Source: Eledone cirrhosa (taxonomy: Eukaryota > Mollusca > Cephalopoda > Octopoda > Eledonidae). From it: a stretch of 64,000 nt of DNA. The stretch spans positions 296,304,670 to 296,368,669 of the forward strand of contig OZ024740.1 of NCBI GenBank assembly GCA_964016885.1, given 5' to 3'. Position numbers and translations under genes: made by a program. The notes under the pieces were generated by a model. That model worked only from the letters and a program-made list of their open reading frames with translations. It ran no database searches and had not been told where the DNA came from. Positions 1-10,240 of the stretch are shown one piece after another; position 1 is the stretch's first letter; the number at the start of each line of letters is the position of its first letter.

Positions 1-860
1 ATCCATTTTTTATTTGGGCGATCCAATTTTTATTTGGGTGATCCATTTTTTTATTGGGCGATCCATTTTTTATTTGGGTGATCCATTTTTTATTTGGGGG
101 ATCCATTATTTATTTGTGTGATCCATTTTATATTTGGGGGATCCATTTTTTATTTGGGTGATCCATTTTTTATTTTGGAGATCCATTTTTTATTTGGGGG
201 ATCCATTTTTTATTTGGGTGATCCATTTTTTATTTGGGTGATCCATTTTTTATTTGTTGGATCCATTTTTTATTTGGGGGATCCATTTTTTATTTGGGGG
301 CTCCATTTTTTATTTGGGGGATCCATTTTACATTTGGGTGATCCATTTTTTATTTGGGTGATCCATTTTTTATTTGGGGGTTCCATTTTTTATTTGGGGG
401 ATCCATCACATAAAAAATGGATCCCCCAAATAAAAAATGGATCCATTTTTTATTTGGGTGATCCATTTTTTATTTGGGGGATCCATTTTTTATTTGGGTG
501 ATCCAGTTTTTGTTTGGGTGATCCATTTTTTATTTGGGGGATCGATTTTTTATTTGGGTGATCCATATTTTATTTAGGGGATCGATTTTTTATTTGGTGA
601 TCCATTTTTTATTTGGGTGATCCATTCTTTATTTGGGTGATCCATTTTTTATTTTGGGGATCTATTTTTTATTTGGGTGATCCATTTTTTATTTGGGGAT
701 CCATTTTTTATTTGGGTGATCCATTTTTTATTTGGGGGATCCATTTTTATTTGGGGGATCCATTTTTTATTTGGGTGATCCATTTTTTATTTGGGGGATC
801 CATTTTTTATTTGGGTGATCCATTTTTTATTTGGGGGATCCATTTTTTATTTGGGTGATC
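1..860 (+). repeat. Satellite segment with S-type inverted tract (partial module at window edge)
   Basis: No gene. The block carries the rare monomers GGGCGATCCAA (near 17), TTTTTTTATTGGGCG, CCATTATTTATTTGTG, TTTTGGAGATCC and GGGGGCTCC, then an inverted tract at 407-440, then ATCGAT and a 19-bp monomer at 581-599. The same ordered variants recur from about 4570 (shift 4569, becoming 4589 by position 613) and from about 24994 (shift 24993), and again near 29.4, 39.6, 43.6, 48.4, 52.5 and 62.3 kb. It is therefore the right part of a module whose left part lies before the window. Confidence 0.85.
407..440 (-). repeat. Inverted monomer tract, class S (34 bp)
   Basis: Two monomers lie in reverse orientation inside the + array. 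The first has CACAT where every other tract has CAAAT, which breaks the left-arm match by one base. The right edge is a perfect 34-bp palindrome (425-458) centred on GGATCC at 439-444. Confidence 0.93.
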
Positions 861-3420
861 CATTTTTTATTTGGGTGATCCATTTTTTATTTGGGTGATC
901 CATTTTTTATTTGGGTGATCCATTTTTTATTTGTTGGATCCATTTTTTATTTGGGGGATCCATTTTTTATTTGGGGGTTCCATTTTTTATTTGGGGGATC
1001 CATTTTACATTTGGGTGATCCATTTTTTATTTGGGTGATCCATTTTTTATTTGGGTGATCCATTTTTTATTTGGGTGATCCATTTTTTATTTGGGTGATC
1101 CAGTTTTTGTTTGGGTGATCCATTTTTTATTTGGGGGATCCATTTTTTATTTGGGTGATCCATTTTTTATTTGTTGGATCCATTTTTTATTTGGGGGATC
1201 CATTTTTTATTTGGGGGATCCATTTTTTATTTGGGTGATCCATTTTTTATTTGGGGGATCCATTTTTTATTTAGGTGATCCATTTTTTAGTTGGGTGATC
1301 CATTTTTTTGGGGGGGGATCCATTTTTTATTTGTGTCATCCATTTTTTATTTGGCGGATCCATTTTTATTTGGGGGATCCATTTTTTATTTGTGTGATCC
1401 ATTTTTTATTTGGCAGATCCATTTTTTATTTGGGGGATCCATTTTTTATTTGGGTGATCCATTTTTTATTTGGGGGATCCATTTTTTATTTGGGTGATCC
1501 ATTTTTTATTTGGGTGATCCAGTTTTTGTTTGGGTGATCCATTTTTTATTTGGGGGATCCATTTTTTATTTGGGTGATCCATTTTTTATTTGTTGGATCC
1601 ATTTTTTATTTGGGGGATCCATTTTTTATTTGGGGGTTCCATTTTTTATTTGGGGGATCCATTTTACATTTGGGTGATCCATTTTTTATTTGGGTGATCC
1701 ATTTTTTATTTGGGGGATCCATTTTTTATTTAGGGGATCCATTTTTTATTTGGGGGATCCATTTTTTATTTGGGTGATCCATTTTTTATTTGTTGGATCC
1801 ATTTTTTATTTGGGGGATCCATTTTTTATTTGGGGGTTCCATTTTTTATTTGGGGGATCCATTTTACATTTGGGTGATCCATTTTTTATTTGGGTGATCC
1901 ATTTTTTATTTGGGGGATCCATTTTTTATTTAGGGGATCCATTTTTTATTTGGGGGTTCCATTTTTTATTTGGGTGATCCATTTTTTATTTGGGGGATCC
2001 ATTTTTTATTTAGGTGATCCATTTTTTAGTTGGGTGATCCATTTTTATTTGGGGGATCCATTTTTTATTTGTGTGATCCATTTTTTATTTGGCGGATCCA
2101 TTTTTTATTTGGGGGATCCATTTTTTATTTGGGGATCCATTTTTTATTTAGGTGATCCATTTTTTAGTTGGGTGATCCATTATTATTTGGGGGATCCATT
2201 TTTTATTTGTGTGATCCATTTTTTATTTGGCGTATCCATTTTTATTTGGGGGATCCATTTTTTATTTGTGTGATCCATTTTTTATTTTGCAGATCCATTT
2301 TTTATTTGGGGGATCCATTTTTTATTTGGGTGATCCATTTTTTATTTGGGGGATCCATTTTTTATTTGGGTGATACATTTTTTATTTGGGGGATCCATTT
2401 TTTATTTGGGTGATCCATTTTTTATTTGGGTGATCCATATTTTATTTGGGTGATCCATTTTTTATTTGGGGGATCCATTTTTTATTTGGGTGATCCAATT
2501 TTTTATTTGGGTGATCCATTTTTTATTTGGGTGATCCATTTTTTATTTGGGTGATCCATTTTTTATTTGGGGGATCCATTTTTTATTTGGGTGATCCATT
2601 TTTGATTTGGGTGATCCATTTTTTATTTGGGGGATCCATTTTTTATTTGGGTGATCCATTTTTTATTTGGGGGATCCATTTTTTATTTGGGAGATCCATT
2701 TTTGATTTGGGTGATCCATTTTTTATTTGGGTGATTCATTTTTTATTTGTTGGATCCATTTTTTATTTGGGGGATCCATTTTTATTTGGGGGACCCTATT
2801 TTTATTTGGGGGATCCATTTTACATTTGGGTGATCCATTTTTTATTTGGTGGATCCATTTTTTATTTGGGGTATCCATTTTTTATTTGGGTGATCCATTT
2901 TTTATTTGGGGGATCCATTTTTTATTTGGGTTATCCATTTTTTATTTGGGTGATCCATTTTTTATTTGGGTGATCCATTTTTTATTTGTTGGATCCATTT
3001 TTTATTTGGGGGATCCATTTTTTATTTGGGGGTTCCATTTTTTATTTGGGGGATCCATTTTACATTTGGGTGATCCATTTTTTATTTGGGTGATCCATTT
3101 TTTATTTGGGGGATCCATTTTTTATTTGGGTGATCCATTTTTTATTTGGGTGATCCAGTTTTTGTTTGGGTGATCCATTTTTTATTTGGGGGATCCATTT
3201 TTTATTTGGGTGATCCATTTTTTATTTGTTGGATCCATTTTTTATTTGGGGGATCCATTTTTTATTTGGGGGTTCCATTTTTTATTTGGGGGATCCATTT
3301 TACATTTGGGTGATCCATTTTTTATTTGGGTGACCCATTTTTTATTCGGGGGATCCATTTTTTATTTGGGGGATCCATTTTTTATTTGGGGGTTCCATTT
3401 TTTATTTGGGTGATCCATTT
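861..3420 (+). repeat. Satellite HOR module alpha, first copy
   Basis: No gene. Ordered variants include two CAGTTTTTGTTTG monomers (about 1101 and 1521), a T7G8 monomer (1303-1317), TTTGGCGG/TTTGGCAG monomers, the 19-bp forms CCATTTTTATTTG, then GGGAGATCC with TTTTGATTTG, GGTGATTC, GGACCC, and TTTGGTGG followed by GGGGTATCC. The same order is found at 10.27-12.4 kb (shift 9176, falling to 8977) and at 26.0-28.4 kb (shift about 24955). Relative to 10.27 kb this copy has an extra 200 bp, ten monomers, at about 1.69-1.89 kb; the copy near 26.65-26.85 kb also has it. A 240-bp internal duplication (TTTGTTGG at 2987 and 3227; TACATTTG at 3061 and 3301) closes the module. Confidence 0.85.
1303..1317 (+). 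repeat. T7G8 homopolymer monomer
   Basis: A monomer that lost its ATTT spacer, so the T-run meets the G-run directly. One of 13 copies with variable run lengths. Confidence 0.9.
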
Positions 3421-3424
3421 TTTA
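2945..3424 (+). repeat. 240-bp (12-monomer) tandem cassette pair
   Basis: The order TTTGTTGG, B, GGGGGTTCC, B, TACATTTGGGTG, A occurs twice, exactly 240 bp apart (TTTGTTGG at 2987 and 3227; TACATTTG at 3061 and 3301), with a CAGTTTTTGTTTG monomer near 3158 between. The second half diverges at GTGACCC and TATTCGGGGG. The same pair is present in each beta copy (for example TTTGTTGG near 14758 and 14998) and near 12.0, 28.0, 38.0, 46.85 and 60.7 kb. Confidence 0.85.
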
Positions 3425-4080
3425 TTTGGGGGATCCATTTTTTATTTAGGTGATCCATTTTTTAGTTGGGTGATCCATTTTTTATTTGTGTGATCCATTT
3501 TTTATTTGGGGGATCCATTTTTTATTTGGGGGTTCCATTTTTTATTTGGGTGATCCATTTTTTATTTGGGGGATCCATTTTTTATTTAGGTGATCCATTT
3601 TTTAGTTGGGTGATCCATTTTTTATTTGTGTGATCCATTTTTTATTTGGCGGATCCATTTTTTATTTGGGGGATCCATTTTTTATTTGGGTGATCCATTT
3701 TTTATTTGGGGTATCCATTTTTTATTAGGGTGATACATTTTTTATTTGGGGGATCCATTTTTTATTTGGGTGATCCATTTTTTATTTGGGTGATCCATAT
3801 TTTATTTGCGTGATCCATTTTTTATTTGGGTGATCCATTTTTTATTTGGGTGATCCATTTTTTATTTGGGGGATCCATTTTTTATTTGGGTGATCCATTT
3901 TTTATTTGGGTGATCCATTTTTTATTTGGGGGATCCATTTTTTATTTGGGTGATCCATTTTTTATTTGGGGGATCCAGTTTTTGTTTGGGTGATCCATTT
4001 TTTATTTGGGGGATCCATTTTTTATTTGGGTGATCCATATTTTATTTAGGGGATCCATTTTTTATTTGGGTGATCCATTT
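3421..4080 (+). repeat. Satellite segment with two 140-bp sub-blocks
   Basis: No gene. It holds two copies, 140 bp apart, of the seven-monomer sub-block marked by TTTAGGTG, TTTTAGTTGGG and TTTGTGTG, then TTTGGCGG, GGGGTATCC, TATTAGGGTGATAC, CCATATTTTATTTGCGTG and a CAGTTTTTGTTTG monomer near 3977. The same tail follows the HOR copies at 12.5-12.9, 17.3-17.5, 21.3-21.6, 24.0-24.3, 38.5-38.9, 47.4-47.8 and 61.2-61.6 kb. Confidence 0.8.
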
Positions 4081-4995
4081 TTTATTTGGGTGATCCATTT
4101 TTTATTTGGGTGATCCATTTTTTATTTTGGGGATCTATTTTTTATTTGGGTGATCCATTTTTTATTTGGGGGATCCATTTTTTTTTTGGTGATCCATTTT
4201 TTATTTGGGGATCCATTTTTTATTTGGGGGATCCATTTTTTATTTGGGTGATCCATTTTTTATTTGGGGGATCCATTTTTTATTTGGGTGATCCATTTTT
4301 AATTTGGGGATCCATTTTTTATTTGGGTGATCCATTTTTTATTTGGGGGATCCATTTTTTATTTGGGGGATCCATTTTTTATTTGGGTGATCCACATTTT
4401 ATTTGGGTGATCCAATTTTTATTTGAGGGATCCATTTTTTATTTGGGTGATCCATTTTTTATTTGGGTGATCCATTTTTTATTTGGGTGATCCATTTTCT
4501 ATTTGGGTGATCCATTTTTTATTTGGGGGATCCATTTTTTATTTGGATGATCCATTTTTTATTTGGGGGATCCATTTTTTATTTGGGCGATCCAATTTTT
4601 ATTTGGGTGATCCATTTTTTTATTGGGCGATCCATTTTTTATTTGGGTGATCCATTTTTTATTTGGGGGATCCATTATTTATTTGTGTGATCCATTTTAT
4701 ATTTGGGGGATCCATTTTTTATTTGGGTGATCCATTTTTTATTTTGGAGATCCATTTTTTATTTGGGGGATCCATTTTTTATTTGGGGGATCCATTTTTT
4801 ATTTGGGTGATCCATTTTTTATTTGGGTGATCCATTTTTTATTTGTTGGATCCATTTTTTATTTGGGGGATCCATTTTTTATTTGGGGGCTCCATTTTTT
4901 ATTTGGGGGATCCATTTTACATTTGGGTGATCCATTTTTTATTTGGGTGATCCATTTTTTATTTGGGGGTTCCATTTTTTATTTGGGGGATCCAT

Positions 4996-5029
4996 CAAAT
5001 AAAAAATGGATCCCCCAAATAAAAAATGG
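4996..5029 (-). repeat. Inverted monomer tract, class S (34 bp)
   Basis: Two reversed monomers joined by CCCCC. Left junction: 14-bp arms CCATTTTTTATTTG / CAAATAAAAAATGG around the 10-nt loop GGGGATCCAT. Right junction: loop-free GGATCC-centred palindrome. Confidence 0.94.
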
Positions 5030-5471
5030 ATCCATTTTTTATTTGGGTGATCCATTTTTTATTTGGGGGATCCATTTTTTATTTGGGTGATCCAGTTTTT
5101 GTTTGGGTGATCCATTTTTTATTTGGGGGATCCATTTTTTATTTGGGTGATCCATATTTTATTTAGGGGATCGATTTTTTATTTGGTGATCCATTTTTTA
5201 TTTGGGTGATCCATTCTTTATTTGGGTGATCCATTTTTTATTTTGGGGATCTATTTTTTATTTGGGTGATCCATTTTTTATTTGGGGATCCATTTTTTAT
5301 TTGGGTGATCCATTTTTTATTTGGGGGATCCATTTTTTATTTGGGGGATCCATTTTTTATTTGGGTGATCCATTTTTTATTTGGGGGATCCATTTTTTAT
5401 TTGGGTGATCCATTTTTTATTTGGGGGATCCATTTTTTATTTGGGGGGCCATTTTTTATTTGGGGATCCAT

Positions 5472-5545
5472 CAAATAAAAAATGGATCACCCAAATAAAA
5501 AATGGATCACCCAAATAAAAAATGGATCCCTCAAATAAAAAATGG
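5472..5545 (-). repeat. Inverted monomer tract, class L1 (74 bp)
   Basis: Four reversed monomers with linkers CACCC, CACCC, CCCTC. Preceded by a monomer with GGGGGGCC (about 5445) that marks this class. Lies 476 bp after the S tract. Confidence 0.94.
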
Positions 5546-7367
5546 ATCCATTTTTTATTTGGGGGATCCATTTTTTATTTGGGGGTTCCATTTTTTATTT
5601 GGGGGATCCATTTTACATTTGGGTGATCCATTTTTTATTTGGGTGATCCATATTTTATTTGGGGGATCCATTTTTTATTTGGGGGATCCATTTTTTATTT
5701 GGGTGATCCATTTTTTATTTGGGGGATCCATTTTTTATTTAGGTGATCCATTCTTTAGTTGGGTGATCCATTTATATTTGGGGGATCCATTTTTTATTTG
5801 TGTGATCCATTTTTTATTTGGCAGATCCATTTTTTATTTGGGGGATCCATTTTTTATTTGGGTGATCCATTTTTTATTTGGGGGATCCATTTTTTATTTG
5901 GGTTATACATTTTTTATTTGGGGGATCCATTTTTTATTTGGGTGATCCATTTTTTATTTGGGTGATCCATATTTTATTTGGGTGATCCATTTTTTATTTG
6001 GGGGATCCATTTTTATTTGGGTGATCTATTTTTGATTTGGGTGATCCATTTTTTATTTGGGGGATCCATTTTTTATTTGGGTGATCCATTTTTTATTTGG
6101 GGGATCCATTTTTTATTTGGGAGATCCATTTTTGATTTGGGTGATCCATTTTTTATTTGGGTGATCCATTTTTTATTTGTTGGATCCATTTTATATTTGG
6201 GGGATTCATTTTTTATTTGGGTATTCATTTTTTATTTGGGGGATCCATTTTGTATTTGGGTGATCCATTTTTTATTTTGGGGATCCATTTTTTATTTGGG
6301 GGATCCATTTTTTATTTGGGTGATCCATTTTTTATTTGGGTGATCCATTTTTTTATTTGTGGATCCATTTTTTATTTGTGGGATCCATTTTTTATTTGGG
6401 GGTTCCATTTTTTATTTGGGGGATCCATTTTACATTTGGGTGATCCATTTAGTAATTGGGTGATCCATTTTTTATTTGGGGGATCCATTTTTTATTTGGG
6501 TGATCCATTTTTTATTTGGGTGATCCCTTTTTTATTTGGGTGATCCATTTTTTATTTGGGGGATCCATTTTTATTTGGGGGTTCCATTTTTTATTTGGGG
6601 GATCCATTTTTTATTTGGGTGATCCATATTTTATTTAGGGGATCCATTTTTTATTTGGGTGATCCATTTTTTATTTGGGTGATCCATTTTTTATTTGGGT
6701 GATCCATTTTTTATTTTGGGGATCCATTTTTTATTTGGGTGATCCATTTTTTATTTGGGTGATGCATTTTTTATTTGGGTGATCCATTTTTTATTTGGGG
6801 GATCCATTTTTTATTTGGGTGATCCATTTTTTATTTTGGGGATCCATTTTTTATTTGGGTGATCCATTTTTTTATTTGGGGGATCCATTTTTTATTTGGG
6901 TGATCCATTTTTTATTTGGGGGATCCATTTTTTATTTGGGTGATCCATTTTTTATTTGGGGGATCCATTTTTTATTCGGGGGATCCATTTTTTATTTGGG
7001 TGATCCATTTTTTATTTGGGTGATCCATTTTGTATTTGGGGGATCCATTTTTTATTTCGGTGATCCATTTTTTATTTGGGTGATCCATTCTTTATGTGGG
7101 TGATCCATTTTTGATTTGAGGGATCCATTTTTTATTTGGGTGGTCCATTTTTTATTTGGGTGATCCATTTTTTATTTGGGTGATCCATTTTTTATTTGGG
7201 TGATCCATTTTTTATTTGGGTGATCCATTTTTTATTTGGGGGATCCATTTTTTATTTGTGTGATCCATTTTATATTTGGGGGATCCATTTTTTATTTGGG
7301 TATTCATTTTTTATTTGGGGGATCCATTTTTTATTTGGGGGTCCCATTTTTTATTTGGGGGATCCAT

Positions 7368-7440
7368 CAAACAAAAAATGGATCACCCAAATAAAAAATG
7401 GATCACCCAAATAAAAAATGGACCCCCAAACAAAAAATGG
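7368..7440 (-). repeat. Inverted monomer tract, class L3 (73 bp)
   Basis: Four reversed monomers, the last reached through GGACCCCC with one base lost. Two carry CAAACAAAAAATGG instead of CAAATAAAAAATGG, a change not seen in the other tracts. Confidence 0.93.
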
Positions 7441-8123
7441 ATCCATTTTTTATTTGGGGGATCCATTTTTTATTTGGGGGATCCATTTTTTATTTGGGTG
7501 ATCCATTTTTTATTTGGGTGATCCATTTTTTATTTGGGTGATCCATTTTTTATTTGGGGGATCCATTTTTTATTTGGATGATCCATTTTTTATTTGGGGG
7601 ATCCATTTTTTATTTGGGCGATCCAATTTTTATATGGGTGATCCATTTTTTATTTGGGTGATCCATTTTTTATTTGGGTGATCCATTTTTTATTTGGGGG
7701 ATCCATTTTTTATTTGTGTGATCCATTTTATATTTGGGGGATCCATTTTTTATTTGGGTATCCATTTCTTATTTGGGTGATCCATTTTTTATTTTGGGGA
7801 TCCATTTTTTATTTGGGGGATCCATTTTTTATTTGGGTGATCCATTTTTTATTTGGGTGATCCATTTTTTATTTGTGGATCCATTTTTTATTTGTGGGAT
7901 CCATTTTTTATTTGGGGGTTCCATTTTTTATTTGGGGGATCCATTTTACATTTGGGTGATCCATTTAGTAATTGGGTGATCCATTTTTTATTTGGGGGAT
8001 CCATTTTTTATTTGGGTGATCCATGTTTTATTTGGGTGATCCCTTTTTTATTTGGGTGATCCATTTTTTATTTGGGGGATCCATTTTTATTTGGGGGTTC
8101 CATTTTTTATTTGGGGGATCCAT

Positions 8124-8197
8124 CAAATAAAAAATGGATCACCCAAATAAAAAAGGGATCACCCAAATAAAAAATGGATCCCCCAAATAAAAAATGG
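8124..8197 (-). repeat. Inverted monomer tract, class L3 (74 bp)
   Basis: Four reversed monomers, linkers CACCC, CACCC, CCCCC. The second has AAAAAAGGG in place of AAAAAATGG. It lacks the TAGAAAATGG mark of class L2. This is the last tract before a 17-kb tract-free stretch. Confidence 0.93.
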
Positions 8198-8200
8198 ATC

Positions 8201-10240
8201 CATTTTTTATTTGGGTGATCCATTTTTTATTTGGGGAATCCATATTTTATTTGGGTGATCCATTTTTTATTTGGGGGATCCATTTTTTATTTGGGTGATC
8301 CAATATTTTATTTGGGTGATCCATTTTTTATTTGGGTGATCCATTTTTTATTTGGGTGATCCATTTTTTATTTGGGGGATCCATTTTTTATTTGGGTGAT
8401 CCATTTTTGATTTGGGTGATCCATTTTTTATTTGGGGGATCCATTTTTTATTTGGGTGATCCATTTTTTATTTGGGGGATCCATTTTTTATTTGGGAGAT
8501 CCATTTTTGATTTGGGTGATCCATTTTTTATTTGGGTGATTCATTTTTTATTTGTTGCATCCATTTTTTATTTGCGGGATCCATTTTTATTTGGGGGACC
8601 CTATTTTTATTTGGGGGATCCATTTTACATTTGGGTAATCCATTTTTTATTTGGGTGATCCATTTTTTATTTGGTGGATCCATTTTTTATTTGGGGTATC
8701 CATTTTTTATTTGGGTGATCCATTCTTTATTTGGGGGATCCATTTTTTATTTGGGTGATCCATTTTTTATTTGGGTGATCCATTTTTTATTTGGGTGATC
8801 CATTTTTTATTTGTTGGATCCATTTTTTATTTGGGGGATCCATTTTTTATTTGGGGGTTCCATTTTTTATTTGGGGGATCCATTTTACATTTGGGTGATC
8901 CATTTTTTATTTGGGTGATCCATTTTTTATTTGGGGGATCCATTTTTTATTTGGGTGATCCATTTTTTATTTGGGTGATCCAGTTTTTGTTTGGGTGATC
9001 CATTTTTTATTTGGGGTATCCATTTTTTATTTGGGTGATCCATTTTTTATTTGTTGGATCCATTTTTTATTTCGGGGATCCATATTTTATTTGGGGGTTC
9101 CATTTTTTATTTGGGGGATCCATTTTACATTTGGGTGATCCATTTTTTATTTGGGTGATCCATTTTTTATTTGGGGGATCCATTTTTTATTTGGGGGATC
9201 CATTTTTTATTTGGGGGTTCCATTTTTTATTTGGGTGATCCATTTTTTATTTGGGGGATCCATTTTTTATTTAGGTGATCCATTTTTTAGTTGGGTGATC
9301 CATTTTTATTTGGGGGATCCATTTTTTATTTGTGTGATCCATTTTTTATTTGGCGGATCCATTTTTTATTTGGAGGATCCATTTTTTATTTGGGGATCCA
9401 TTTTTTATTTAGGTGATCCATTTTTTAGTTGGGTGATCCATTTTTATTTGGGGGATCCATTTTTTATTTGTGTGATCCATTTTTTATTTGGCGGATCCAT
9501 TTTTATTTGGGGGATCCATTTTTTATTTGTGTGATCCATTTTTTATTTGGCAGATCCATTTTTTATTTGGGGGAACCATTTTTTATTTGGGTGATCCATT
9601 TTTTATTTGGCGGATCCATTTTTTATTTGGGTGATACATTTTTTATTTGGGGGATCCATTTTTTATTTGGGTGATCCATTTTTTATTTGGGTGATCCATT
9701 TTTGATTTGGGTGATCCATTTTTTATTTGGGGGATCCATTTTTTATTTGGGTGATCCATTTTTTATTTGGGTGATCCATTTTTTATTTGGGAGATCCATT
9801 TTTTATTTTGGTGACCCATTTTTTATTTTGGTGATCCATTTTTTATTTGTTGGATCCATTTTTGATTTGGGGGATCTATTTTTATTTGGGGGACCCTATT
9901 TTTATTTGGGGGATCCATTTTACATTTGGGTGATCCATTTTTTATTTGGGTGATCCATTTTTTATTTGGTGGATCCATTTTTTATTTGGGGTATCCATTT
10001 TTTATTTGGGTGATCCATTTTTTATTTGGGGGATCCATTTTTTATTTGGGTGATCCATTTTTTATTTGGGTGATCCATTTTTTATTTGGGTGATCCATTT
10101 TTTATTTGTTGGATCCATTTTTTATTTGGGGGATCCATTTTTTATTTGTGGGGTTCCATTTTTTATTTGGGGGATCCATTTTACATTTGGGTGAGCCATT
10201 TTTTATTTGGGTGATCCATTTTTTATTTGGAGGATCCATT
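8201..10240 (+). repeat. Satellite HOR module alpha-like, rearranged copy
   Basis: No gene. The part at 8332-8660 matches 2527-2853 (shift 5805) and 11504-11830 (shift 3172). The part at 9151-9534 matches 1890-2273 (shift 7261) and 10867-11250 (shift 1716). The order of these two parts is therefore reversed relative to the 0.9-3.4 and 10.2-12.4 kb modules, with the GGGAG/GGACCC section first. Private changes include TTTGTTGCATCC, TTTGCGGG, GGGTAATCC and TTTCGGGG monomers. Confidence 0.75.

Larger units (their letters stand above)
4081..6200 (+). repeat. Satellite HOR module gamma, first copy (S and L1 inverted tracts)
   Basis: No gene. It opens with TTTTGGGGATCTATT, a T10 monomer (4178-4187), TTTTAATTTGGGG and CCACATTTTATTTG, then repeats the window-start block, with inverted tracts at 4996-5029 and 5472-5545. 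The ordered variants match 28.9-30.9 kb at a constant shift of 24775 from about 4.80 to 6.16 kb, and 38.99-40.3 kb at shifts of 34902-34922. The S-to-L1 spacing here (476 bp) equals that at 29771/30247. Confidence 0.85.
6201..8200 (+). repeat. Divergent satellite block delta with 1516-bp internal duplication and two L3 inverted tracts
   Basis: No gene. This is the least typical part of the array. A monomer containing AGTAATTGGG occurs only at 6451 and 7967, 1516 bp apart, and its neighbours (GGGGATCCATTTTACATTTG before, ATCCCTTTTTTATTTG after) are shared. Between them lies a 458-bp repeat (about 7196 and 7654, marked by CCATTTTATATTTGGGGG and GGGTATTC/GGGTATCC). Single-base variants not seen elsewhere are frequent, for example GATGCATT near 6763, TTTATGTGGG near 7093 and TGGTCC near 7142. 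Inverted tracts at 7368-7440 and 8124-8197 differ from the later L classes. Confidence 0.8.
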
